Assembly: GCA_902779355.1 (NCBI GenBank)
Contig: CACZBF010000003.1
Coordinates: 1 to 64,000 of the forward strand
Origin: an uncultured Lachnospiraceae bacterium
GTDB taxonomy: Bacteria > Bacillota > Clostridia > Lachnospirales > Lachnospiraceae
Reading direction: 5' to 3'
Length of the DNA: 64,000 nt
Shown: piece after piece, positions 16,014-23,221 of the stretch
Layout of the letters: the number at the start of each line of letters is the position of its first letter
Numbering within the stretch: the stretch's first letter is position 1
The notes under the pieces: generated by a model
The model's database searches: none
Seen by the model: the letters and a program-made list of their open reading frames with translations, nothing else
What the model was told of the DNA's origin: nothing
Made by a program: the position numbers and the translations under genes

Positions 16014-17558
16014 ATGGAAAAAGAACTGATGGAAAAAGAGGTCTTATGTATCCTCGACACACGACAGATCCAGAGATTTATGTTCCGCAGCAATACGTTT
16101 CTGGACACCATCGGCGGCAGTGATCTCATGGAACATGTTCTGTGGGATGCGATCCGGGACGCGATGATGAGCATTGACACGCCTCTCAAAGAGGAGGAAT
16201 ACGCGCTTTCGGTGGAGCCGACTGCCGATGCCATTCCTTACTTCACATCACCGGAGGTGAAGTTCCAGCTCATCATCTGCGCAGCAGGGAATGCGCTGTG
16301 TCTGGTTCGTACAGGTGCGCTCTGCCAGAAGATCATCCGCAGGATCTCCCGCTACTATCTGGAGAGAGGGTATTCTTTGAATCTGGCTGCAACGGCAACC
16401 GAAAAGACGGACCATCTCGGGAACGACATTTTTCATCTTTATAAAAAGCTGAACAATATCAAGGCTGCCTCGGACATTTCGGATCCGCTCGGGACCCTGC
16501 CCGTGATCATGAGGGAGAAACGAACCGGTGAGCCGGTTGTTGCATTTGATGAGGAATATGGGGACTATGTTTCCATGTCTTCCGTGATCCGCAGGAAAGA
16601 GGCAAAGAAAAGAAAAGTCCAGTTTGACCAGAGGGATATCCGGACGACACACGCAAGCGACGGGAAGGATTATTTCGCTTATATCCATGCGGACGGGAAT
16701 AATCTCGGGATTACGATCGGGCGGATTTTGCAATCCTCTCCGGATTACGTGGAGGGAATCCTTACAAGGCGTACGATCAACCGGAATATTGAAAAGGCAT
16801 ATGCCGCGATCATGGCGAAGACGGAGGCAGAGCTGAAGGAATACTATCTGAAAAACGGAGGAGAGGAAAAAGACTTCCCTTATGAATTTCAGGTGTTCCA
16901 CCGCGCGGGAGATGACATTAATCTGGTGTGCAATGCCTCTATGGCATTTCCGTTTCTGGATATTTTCTATCAGAATCTTGCAGGCGCGACGATCTGGGAA
17001 AAGGACGGGGAGCGGGTTCCTCTGTATGTATGCGCAGGCATTTCGTTTGTGACAAAGGACAGCACGTTCCATGCCGCATACGGGTTGGCCGAGCAATGCT
17101 GCAAGAGTGCCAAGACCTCTGCGAAAGAAGAACAGAACCTGCTTGACGGATTGGCAGGAAACTGGATTGATTTCCAGGTCTGCGATAACCCGAATGTGCA
17201 GGAACTGGATATGCTGAGAGAGCGTTCCTATCATACTGTGGAGGGCGTCGATCTGATGCTGCGCCCATACAGCAGAGATGAGGAGGATCGTGAGAAGGAT
17301 TGCTATTACCGGACCTTGATCGAGCGCGTCAAAAAGTTAAAAGAGCTCGATCTTCCGAAGGAACAGATGGATATCCTCAGACAGTCTTATCTCGTTGGGA
17401 GACTGGCACACGGGCAATGGATCCGCAAGATGAAAGAAAATGGCGTGGATCTGAGCGCGGCTCTGGGCGCCCCGACTTATACGGATCAGGATCGGCAGGT
17501 CCATGCGGTCTGGTTCGATGCAGTGGAACTCATAGACTTTGTACCGGATACGAAATAA
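16014..17558 (+). CDS. Cas10-like protein without HD domain
   Basis: The 514-aa protein carries two palm-like regions of the Cas10/Csm1/Cmr2 family. Palm 1 starts with ILDTRQIQRFMFRSNTFLDTIGGSDLME (residues 13-40), close to the IQ.FIF.s..lr.i.GaS pattern of Cas10. Palm 2 has YIHADGNNLG (223-232) and RAGDD (297-301), equivalent to the metal-binding Asp and the GGDD motif; D227, D300 and D301 are retained, with Ala for the first Gly. No N-terminal HD nuclease is present, and the protein is shorter than most Cas10 proteins (700-900 aa). If active it could make cyclic oligoadenylates or another nucleotide signal. The ATG at 16014 follows GGAAGGAAGG. The next gene encodes a Csx10-like RAMP protein 31 bp downstream. 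Confidence 0.8.
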   Translation: MEKELMEKEVLCILDTRQIQRFMFRSNTFLDTIGGSDLMEHVLWDAIRDAMMSIDTPLKEEEYALSVEPTADAIPYFTSPEVKFQLIICAAGNALCLVRTGALCQKIIRRISRYYLERGYSLNLAATATEKTDHLGNDIFHLYKKLNNIKAASDISDPLGTLPVIMREKRTGEPVVAFDEEYGDYVSMSSVIRRKEAKKRKVQFDQRDIRTTHASDGKDYFAYIHADGNNLGITIGRILQSSPDYVEGILTRRTINRNIEKAYAAIMAKTEAELKEYYLKNGGEEKDFPYEFQVFHRAGDDINLVCNASMAFPFLDIFYQNLAGATIWEKDGERVPLYVCAGISFVTKDSTFHAAYGLAEQCCKSAKTSAKEEQNLLDGLAGNWIDFQVCDNPNVQELDMLRERSYHTVEGVDLMLRPYSRDEEDREKDCYYRTLIERVKKLKELDLPKEQMDILRQSYLVGRLAHGQWIRKMKENGVDLSAALGAPTYTDQDRQVHAVWFDAVELIDFVPDTK

Positions 17559-17589
17559 ACGCATCGCAGAAAACAGGAAGGGAAGATCT

Positions 17590-19326
17590 ATGCTTTATTT
17601 GAAGATTCAAACCATTGGAGAAGTGGCATTTCCCAGCCATATGAAGCTGGAAGAGGGATACCGGTACGATATCCCCTTTGATAATCTGATGCTGCCGTAT
17701 ATTCCGATAGAGGCGATGCTGCGGCATGCGCGGCTGATTGATGAAGACGTGAGGATCGGATTTGCGCATCCGGACGGGTATCGGGGGCTTTCCCTGAGTG
17801 CCATCGAACTGCTGGAAAGATCTCCGGATTGTGTTGCCTTTATCAAATCATATTTTGTGAAGGACAGATTCCTGAAAGAGGAGGGCGTCCGCATCCGGAG
17901 CCTTAGGAGCGGCATGAGTTACTTTGCTGCCGTGCAGGCACCGGAAGATCGCGTCGAGGCCCTCAAACAGAAGCTGAACGGGCGGAAGTATATTGGGATC
18001 ACCACCGAGGATATCACCGGAGAGGTGGAGTTGCAGCTTTTGGATATGAAGCGTAACATTGCGGACCGGATGGAGATTTCTTCTGCTACAAAATACACCG
18101 CTATCGACTACACGATGCTGCTGGTGACACCGGTTTGCATCCATGCGCCCTATGAAGAAGGGAACAGGACCTATCTTTACATTCCGGGCGCCTATATCAG
18201 AAAAACCGTCCTCGAGGCAGTGCCGGATCTGACACAGGAAGAAAAGGAAAGTGTGCGTTGTGACAATGCTTATATCAGCAGACACAAAAAACGCCTTCTG
18301 CCGGTGCCTGCCTGCATGTCGGTCGTAAAGCTGGACAAAAAGCAGCTGCGCTACCGCCTGGCGCCGGGAAAGGATCCAAACCGGGTGGAACAGGATGTAG
18401 GCCTTTCAGATTGCTTTGCAGAGGATTTTGAAAACCATTACATGAAATATACGACGCCCGAGACCGAGCACATTGCATCGCGGGACGGCGAGATCTATGA
18501 TGCTTTGTCTACCGGACAGACGTTTGCCGGAACAATCTACGGGAACGACGCGGCAATCCGGAAGATCCTGACCCATATGAGGCGGGAACATGCAGCCTAT
18601 GTGGGCATATTGACAGAACAGGGATACGGAGAGACCTATATGAATGTGACGTCGCTCCGCGACGAGGAGCCGCCTGCCGAGATCCTGGCCAAAACCTTTG
18701 ATGTGAGCTGCGTTTCTGACACCCTTCTTTTGAACGATGACGGGATGCCTTCCTGTAAGGCGGGGGATCTGCTGCGGGAGATCGAGTATCTGCTTGGATA
18801 TGAAGGGAGGCTGGAGATCGAGGGCAGATATACGAATGTCTATCGTGATTACAGCCGGAATCTGGAATGGGGAGCGGACGGCCCCGTGGTAAGGTGCCTT
18901 GCAAAAGGATCTGTACTGCGTATCCATACGGTTGATGGGAAACCTATCGATATCTCTCCGCTGCGGCATTGCTTTGTCGGAGAACGCATAGAAGACGGTT
19001 ATGGAGAATTGATCGCTTATCCGGCCAGAGGGCAGTACTACCGGCTGGCAGAAAATGTCGCACCTTCCCGCTATGAACGTAACTATCAGATACCGCTGCG
19101 TGGGATCGGGATTGGCGCAAGCTTCACCAAATCGGTTCTCCGGAACGTCCTGAAAAGCCGCATCTCCGCGCTTGCGATCGCTGACCGCAGAGGAAGCCAG
19201 AGAGACATTCTGGCGGAAGAAGACGTTCCGGTGGATCTGCTCGTGGAATTAATGGAATACTATGAGCCGACGGTATCGGTCGGGAAACTGATCAAGTGGT
19301 ATAAGAATGCTTGGAAAGCCGTGTAA
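17590..19326 (+). CDS. Csx10-like double RAMP protein (type III-D-like)
   Basis: The 578-aa protein has RAMP hallmarks twice: early LPYIPIEAMLR and YLYIPGAYIRKTVLE (the yiPGsalRg-type helix start), TFAGTIYGNDA with EQGYGE (about residues 325-370), and VGERIEDGYGE with the Gly-rich IGIGASF near the C-terminus. Two G-loop motifs of the form GeR.eGyG are typical of Csx10, the Cas5-like RAMP of type III-D. It would bind RNA, classically the crRNA 5' tag. The ATG at 17590 is chosen over 17539 because AGGAAGGGA precedes it. No Csm3-type Cas7 gene accompanies it, which is unusual for any type III effector. Confidence 0.75.
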   Translation: MLYLKIQTIGEVAFPSHMKLEEGYRYDIPFDNLMLPYIPIEAMLRHARLIDEDVRIGFAHPDGYRGLSLSAIELLERSPDCVAFIKSYFVKDRFLKEEGVRIRSLRSGMSYFAAVQAPEDRVEALKQKLNGRKYIGITTEDITGEVELQLLDMKRNIADRMEISSATKYTAIDYTMLLVTPVCIHAPYEEGNRTYLYIPGAYIRKTVLEAVPDLTQEEKESVRCDNAYISRHKKRLLPVPACMSVVKLDKKQLRYRLAPGKDPNRVEQDVGLSDCFAEDFENHYMKYTTPETEHIASRDGEIYDALSTGQTFAGTIYGNDAAIRKILTHMRREHAAYVGILTEQGYGETYMNVTSLRDEEPPAEILAKTFDVSCVSDTLLLNDDGMPSCKAGDLLREIEYLLGYEGRLEIEGRYTNVYRDYSRNLEWGADGPVVRCLAKGSVLRIHTVDGKPIDISPLRHCFVGERIEDGYGELIAYPARGQYYRLAENVAPSRYERNYQIPLRGIGIGASFTKSVLRNVLKSRISALAIADRRGSQRDILAEEDVPVDLLVELMEYYEPTVSVGKLIKWYKNAWKAV

Positions 19327-19337
19327 GGAGGAGCAGC

Positions 19338-19742
19338 ATGCAGAATATTTTAATCGACAGATTGCCTCAAAAGGGCCTCGTGATGGCGTATTTCAAGGAG
19401 AAACTGCTGTTTTCCCCTTATGAGGTTGAGGGAGGAGAGTTAAAGCTTCCCGAAAAGGAGCTCTTTGAGAAAGAAGAGCCTTATGAGTGCCACTTCTTTG
19501 ATGATAAGAAGGAGTATCGCGTGATCAAACGAAGCGCCAGGAAAGATGTGATCGAACGTACTCTGACGAGCGAAGAAGAAGAATCGATGCCACCGGAACT
19601 CCTTTTCTCCGAGGAAGTGCTGGTGAAACCAGAATACACCGAAATACCCGGGATCCCGGAGAAACTGCGCGTGATCAACCGTTATCAGTATTCGGAAAAT
19701 GATATTCTTGTTCTGAAGGATTATCGCATGGCGGTGGTTTAA
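19338..19742 (+). CDS. Csx19-like small protein of the type III CRISPR-like module
   Basis: The 134-aa protein is predicted to be beta-rich, with segments such as CHFFDDKKEYRVIKR, VIERTLTSEEEE and a C-terminal LRVINRYQYSENDILVLKDYRMA, resembling the Csx19 (TIGR03984) layout in which a strand pair with an acidic turn precedes a final dyRmv-type strand. The match is by eye and moderate. AAGGAGG lies immediately upstream of ATG 19338, 11 bp after the Csx10-like stop. Csx19 normally accompanies Csx10 in type III-D, which supports the call. It is the last gene of the module; a large palindromic element starts 9 bp downstream. Confidence 0.5.
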   Translation: MQNILIDRLPQKGLVMAYFKEKLLFSPYEVEGGELKLPEKELFEKEEPYECHFFDDKKEYRVIKRSARKDVIERTLTSEEEESMPPELLFSEEVLVKPEYTEIPGIPEKLRVINRYQYSENDILVLKDYRMAVV

Positions 19743-19750
19743 GAGAAGAC

Positions 19751-19906
19751 AGGAGACGGGGGAGGTCAAACGTGCCATGCGATGAAATCGCATGTGCACT
19801 TTGCGCAGAAATCCGGATGGACACGCTAGCGTGTCCACTCGGATCTTTGCGCAAAGGTCACAATGTCACTTCGTGACATGTGACGTTTGACCTCCCCCTG
19901 TCTCCT
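19751..19906. repeat. Multi-branched palindromic element (four-way-junction-like)
   Basis: An outer inverted repeat (19751-19773 with 19883-19906, 23 of 24 positions plus one bulged A) encloses three further hairpins: CATGCGAT-GAA-ATCGCATG (19776-19794); a long arm CTTTGCGCA/TGCGCAAAG (19799-19807 with 19848-19856) continuing through ATCCG/CGGAT to an 18-bp perfect palindrome GGACACGCTAGCGTGTCC (19819-19836); and ATGTCAC-TTC-GTGACAT (19863-19879). There is no T-run after the outer stem, so it is not a standard terminator. It may be a REP/MITE-like genomic repeat, a structured RNA, or a cruciform-forming site. No second copy is in the window. Confidence 0.85.
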
Positions 19907-19928
19907 TAAAAAATCCTTTATAAACCTA

Positions 19929-19957
19929 TTGACACGGTAGGCGAATAGGAATATAAT
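19929..19957 (+). promoter_or_regulatory. Promoter with operator-like dyad of the cysteine desulfurase operon
   Basis: A perfect TTGACA (19929-19934) and TATAAT (19952-19957) are 17 bp apart. The 20 bp at 19922-19941, containing the dyad CCTA-N9-TAGG over the -35 box, recur identically at 21579-21598 before the metY-cysK operon. The overlap with the -35 suggests a repressor site. An Rrf2-family regulator (IscR or CymR type) is a reasonable candidate, but none is encoded in the window. Confidence 0.75.
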
Positions 19958-19990
19958 CCAACATGACAATCACAGCAGGAGGAAAACAGA

Positions 19991-21175
19991 GTGATCTACG
20001 CAGACAATGCCGCAACAACCAAAATGAGCGCAGCGGCGATCGATACGATGACATCCTATTTAAAAGAAACTTGGGGAAACCCGTCAAGTCTCTACAGCTT
20101 CGGGCAGACCGCCAAGGAAGCGTTGGAGAACGCGAGAGCGGACATCGCAGCCGTGATCGGCGCGGATCCGAAGGAGATCCTCTTTACATCTGGCGGCAGC
20201 GAGGCGGACAATCAGGCGATCCGTTCCGCAGCAGCGCTGGGCGCGAAGAACAGGAAGCGACATATCATTTCCTCTGCATTTGAGCATCATGCGGTGCTGC
20301 ATACCCTGGAAGCCCTGAAAAAAGAAGGCTATGAGGTTACGCTTTTGGATGTACACGAGGACGGGTTGGTACGTCCGGAAGAAGTAGAAGCAGCATTACG
20401 GGAAGACACCTGTCTTGTCACGATCATGTACGCGAACAACGAGATCGGCATGATCCAACCGATCCAAAAGATCGGAGAGATCTGCCGGAAACACGGTGTG
20501 CTTTTCCATACGGACGCTGTACAGGCTGTCGGACATATCCCGGTGAACGTAGAGAGAGACAACGTGGATCTCTTATCAGCATCTGCGCACAAGTTTCACG
20601 GACCGAAAGGTGTCGGGTTTTTGTATGCAAAGAAAGGCGTCCGGCTGACCAATCTCATCGAGGGCGGCGCGCAGGAAAAAGGAAAACGCGCCGGTACGGA
20701 AAATGTCCCCGGGATCGCGGCAATGGCAACGGCGTTGAAAGAGGCTGTTTTAAGCATGGAAACGAACGCAGATCAGATCAAAAAGAGACGTGACCGGCTG
20801 ATCGAAGGGCTTGGCGCGATCGAGCATTCCGCATTGAACGGCGACCGGGAACACCGCCTCCCCGGAAATGTGAATTTCTGCTTTGAAGGGATCGAAGGAG
20901 AGTCACTGCTTTTGCTGCTCGACGATAAGGGGATTCAGGCATCCTCCGGGAGCGCCTGCACTTCCGGGTCTTTGGATCCGAGCCATGTGCTGCTGGCGAT
21001 CGGAAGAGTGCATGATGTCGCACACGGGTCGCTGCGTCTCAGCATCAGCGAAGAGACCAGTGATGCGGACGTTGAAGAGATCATCTGTGCAGTGGAAGAG
21101 GTTGTCACGTATCTGAGAGGATTTTCTCCGATCTGGAGAGACCTGACCACAGGAAAAAAGCAGTTCATTTTATAA
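19991..21175 (+). CDS. Cysteine desulfurase (IscS/NifS family)
   Basis: The 394-aa PLP enzyme removes sulfur from cysteine for Fe-S cluster assembly. Visible features are the N-terminal YADNAATTKM, the PLP-lysine segment SASAHKFHGPKG (near residue 200) and the catalytic cysteine loop SSGSACTSGS (near residue 320), with the extended loop of group I IscS/NifS enzymes. The start is GTG at 19991 with AGGAGG upstream. The scaffold gene iscU follows 17 bp downstream in the same operon. The symbol could be iscS or nifS, so none is given. Confidence 0.93.
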   Translation: MIYADNAATTKMSAAAIDTMTSYLKETWGNPSSLYSFGQTAKEALENARADIAAVIGADPKEILFTSGGSEADNQAIRSAAALGAKNRKRHIISSAFEHHAVLHTLEALKKEGYEVTLLDVHEDGLVRPEEVEAALREDTCLVTIMYANNEIGMIQPIQKIGEICRKHGVLFHTDAVQAVGHIPVNVERDNVDLLSASAHKFHGPKGVGFLYAKKGVRLTNLIEGGAQEKGKRAGTENVPGIAAMATALKEAVLSMETNADQIKKRRDRLIEGLGAIEHSALNGDREHRLPGNVNFCFEGIEGESLLLLLDDKGIQASSGSACTSGSLDPSHVLLAIGRVHDVAHGSLRLSISEETSDADVEEIICAVEEVVTYLRGFSPIWRDLTTGKKQFIL

Positions 21176-21192
21176 CAACGGAGGAAAAACAG

Positions 21193-21567
21193 ATGGCTTT
21201 GTACAGTGAAAAAGTGATGGATCATTTTCGCAATCCGCGCAATGTCGGCGTGATCGAGGATGCGGACGGTGTCGGCGAGGTTGGAAACGCCAAGTGCGGA
21301 GATATCATGAAGATGTATTTAAAGATCGACAACGATACGATCACAGATGTGAAGTTTGAAACCTTCGGCTGCGGAAGTGCGATCGCATCCAGCTCGATGG
21401 CGACGGAGCTGATCAAAGGGAAGCCGGTATCCGAGGCGATGCAGCTGACCAATCAAGCAGTTGCGGAGGCATTAGATGGTCTGCCGGATTACAAGATGCA
21501 CTGTTCCGTGTTGGCGGAAGAAGCGATCCGATCAGCGCTGAAAGACTATGAAAAAAAGAAAAAATAA
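21193..21567 (+). CDS. iscU: Fe-S cluster assembly scaffold IscU/NifU
   Basis: The 124-aa scaffold protein holds nascent Fe-S clusters. The three ligand cysteines are C35 (AKCGD, with D37), C60 (GCGSAIASSS) and C104 (HCSVLAEEA). It lacks the C-terminal domains of full NifU. ATG 21193 follows GGAGG. It is paired with the upstream cysteine desulfurase. The C-terminal lysine run (EKKKK) and the A-rich end lead straight into the promoter of the next operon. Confidence 0.93.
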   Translation: MALYSEKVMDHFRNPRNVGVIEDADGVGEVGNAKCGDIMKMYLKIDNDTITDVKFETFGCGSAIASSSMATELIKGKPVSEAMQLTNQAVAEALDGLPDYKMHCSVLAEEAIRSALKDYEKKKK

Positions 21568-21578
21568 AAATTTTCTAA

Positions 21579-21614
21579 AAACCTATTGACACGGTAGGTA
21601 AGTAGTGATAATTT
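21579..21614 (+). promoter_or_regulatory. Promoter/operator of the cysteine leader-metY-cysK operon
   Basis: The segment 21579-21598 is identical to 19922-19941. TTGACA (21586-21591) is the -35; the -10 is GATAAT (21607-21612, 15-bp spacer) or TAATTT (21609-21614, 17-bp). The dyad here is extended to ACCTA-N9-TAGGT, supporting a bound regulator shared by both operons. Confidence 0.7.
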
Positions 21615-21676
21615 TACAACAGTTGGTTTTTCAATCACCGACAACTGCTGTATCGAAAAAAATGAGGAGGAAAACA

Positions 21677-21805
21677 ATGAGTAACATGACCGCGAGCAAA
21701 TGGAATACTTGTATGTGTTGTCGAATGCTTCATGCCCGGGTGCGATGGTTGACCGGATCACACAGAGGCTTACTTGTGTGTACCGAGGAACGATGTTGTT
21801 GCTGA
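21677..21805 (+). CDS. Polycysteine leader peptide upstream of metY-cysK
   Basis: A 42-codon frame starts at ATG 21677 behind a strong GAGGAGG (21664-21670). The product holds seven cysteines: C12, C14, C15 (TCMCC), C35 and a terminal CCC directly before TGA. Such Cys codon runs immediately before a terminator and cysteine-synthesis genes are what a ribosome-sensed attenuator would look like. Poly-Cys leader peptides have been described in mycobacteria (established knowledge); I know of no established example in this lineage. The coding evidence is the ribosome site, position and codon content, not homology. Confidence 0.7.
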   Translation: MSNMTASKWNTCMCCRMLHARVRWLTGSHRGLLVCTEERCCC

Positions 21806-21824
21806 TCACATTGTAAATCCATTC

Positions 21825-21855
21825 GCCCGGAAGAAACAGATTCCGGGCTCTTTTT
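21825..21855 (+). terminator. Attenuator terminator between the Cys leader and metY
   Basis: GCCCGGAA (21825-21832) pairs perfectly with TTCCGGGC (21841-21848), followed by TCTTTTT. It lies 19 bp after the leader stop codon and about 50 bp before metY. A second GCCCGG at 21734-21739, inside the leader frame, could compete for the right arm and act as antiterminator; that pairing is a hypothesis. Confidence 0.85.
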
Positions 21856-21906
21856 AAGCAAGCGAAAGAGAAAAAGTCAAACAATCAGAAAAAGGAGATT
21901 ATAAAA

Positions 21907-23187
21907 ATGAGCGATTACAAATTTGAAACCTTACAGTTGCATGTCGGACAGGAACAGGCAGATCCGGTGACGGATGCAAGAGCAGTACCGATCTATCAGA
22001 CCACTTCCTATGTATTCCATAACAGCAAACACGCAGCCGATCGTTTCGGACTTGCAGACGCAGGCAATATCTACGGCAGACTGACGAACTCGACGCAGGG
22101 CGTTCTGGAAGAGAGACTCGCCGCTTTGGAAGGTGGCAGCGCAGCATTGGCACTGGCTTCCGGCGCAGCAGCGATCAGCTACACGATTCAAGCACTTGCG
22201 GCAAACGGCGGACACATTGTCGCTCAGAAGACGATCTACGGCGGGACTTATAATCTCCTTGCACATACGCTTCCGCTGTATGGGATCCGCACCACGTTCG
22301 TGGACATCCATAATCTGTCGGAAGTGGAGGGTGCGATCGAAGCAGATACGAGAGCGATCTTCCTCGAGACACTCGGTAACCCGAACAGTGATATTCCGGA
22401 TATTGATGCGGTTTCTGATCTTGCGCATAAGAAGGGAATCCCGGTCGTGATCGACAATACCTTCGGCACCCCATTTCTGATCCGTCCGATCGAGCACGGA
22501 GCAGACATCGTGGTGCATTCCGCAACCAAGTTCATCGGCGGACACGGCACGACGCTTGGCGGCATCATCGTGGAATCCGGCAAGTTTGACTGGAAAGCAA
22601 GCGGAAAGTATCCGAACATCGCAGCACCGAACCCGAGCTATCACGGTGTCTCTTTCGCGGATGCAGTCGGCCCCGCAGCGTTCGTGACATACATCCGCGC
22701 GATCCTGCTGAGAGATACCGGTGCGACGCTTTCGCCGTTCAATGCATTCCTGCTGCTGCAGGGTGTGGAGACGCTGTCCCTTCGTCTGGAAAGACATGCA
22801 GAAAATACGAAGAAGGTGGTCGACTTCTTAAAGAATCATCCGAAGGTGGAAAAAGTCAATCATCCGTCTCTGCCGGAGCATCCGAATCATGTGCTGTATG
22901 AGAAGTATTTCCCGAACGGTGGCGGTTCCATTTTTACTTTTGATGTAAAGGGCGGCAAAGACGAAGCATGGAAATTCATCGACGAGCTGAAGATCTTCTC
23001 GCTCCTTGCAAATGTGGCCGATGTGAAGAGCCTTGTGATCCATCCAGCATCCACGACACATTCCCAGCTGTCGGAAGAAGAACTGAACGATCAGGGGATC
23101 CATCAGAATACGATCCGTCTTTCGATCGGCACAGAGCACATCGACGATATCATCGCAGATCTTGAAAAAGGATTTGCGGCAATCTGA
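21907..23187 (+). CDS. metY: O-acetylhomoserine aminocarboxypropyltransferase (MetY type)
   Basis: The 426-aa cytoplasmic PLP enzyme of the Cys/Met metabolism family makes homocysteine from O-acetylhomoserine and sulfide. It has the N-terminal TLQLHVGQEQADPVTDARAVPIYQTTS-type opening, GRLTNSTQGVLEERLAALEGG and the PLP-lysine motif HSATKFIGGHGTTLGG (near residue 208). The ~430-aa length and the opening sequence separate it from the shorter MetB/MetC enzymes. It is expressed behind the Cys-leader attenuator and upstream of cysK, so the operon assimilates sulfide into both Met and Cys. Confidence 0.92.
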   Translation: MSDYKFETLQLHVGQEQADPVTDARAVPIYQTTSYVFHNSKHAADRFGLADAGNIYGRLTNSTQGVLEERLAALEGGSAALALASGAAAISYTIQALAANGGHIVAQKTIYGGTYNLLAHTLPLYGIRTTFVDIHNLSEVEGAIEADTRAIFLETLGNPNSDIPDIDAVSDLAHKKGIPVVIDNTFGTPFLIRPIEHGADIVVHSATKFIGGHGTTLGGIIVESGKFDWKASGKYPNIAAPNPSYHGVSFADAVGPAAFVTYIRAILLRDTGATLSPFNAFLLLQGVETLSLRLERHAENTKKVVDFLKNHPKVEKVNHPSLPEHPNHVLYEKYFPNGGGSIFTFDVKGGKDEAWKFIDELKIFSLLANVADVKSLVIHPASTTHSQLSEEELNDQGIHQNTIRLSIGTEHIDDIIADLEKGFAAI

Positions 23188-23221
23188 AAAAAAACTATCA
23201 TAAATAACGGAGGAAAAAACA

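Noticed and set aside
21599-21906. T-box or SAM (S-box) riboswitch before metY
   Set aside because: No T-box sequence (TGGNACCGCG-like) or S-box core was found; the leader instead holds a Cys-rich frame and terminator.
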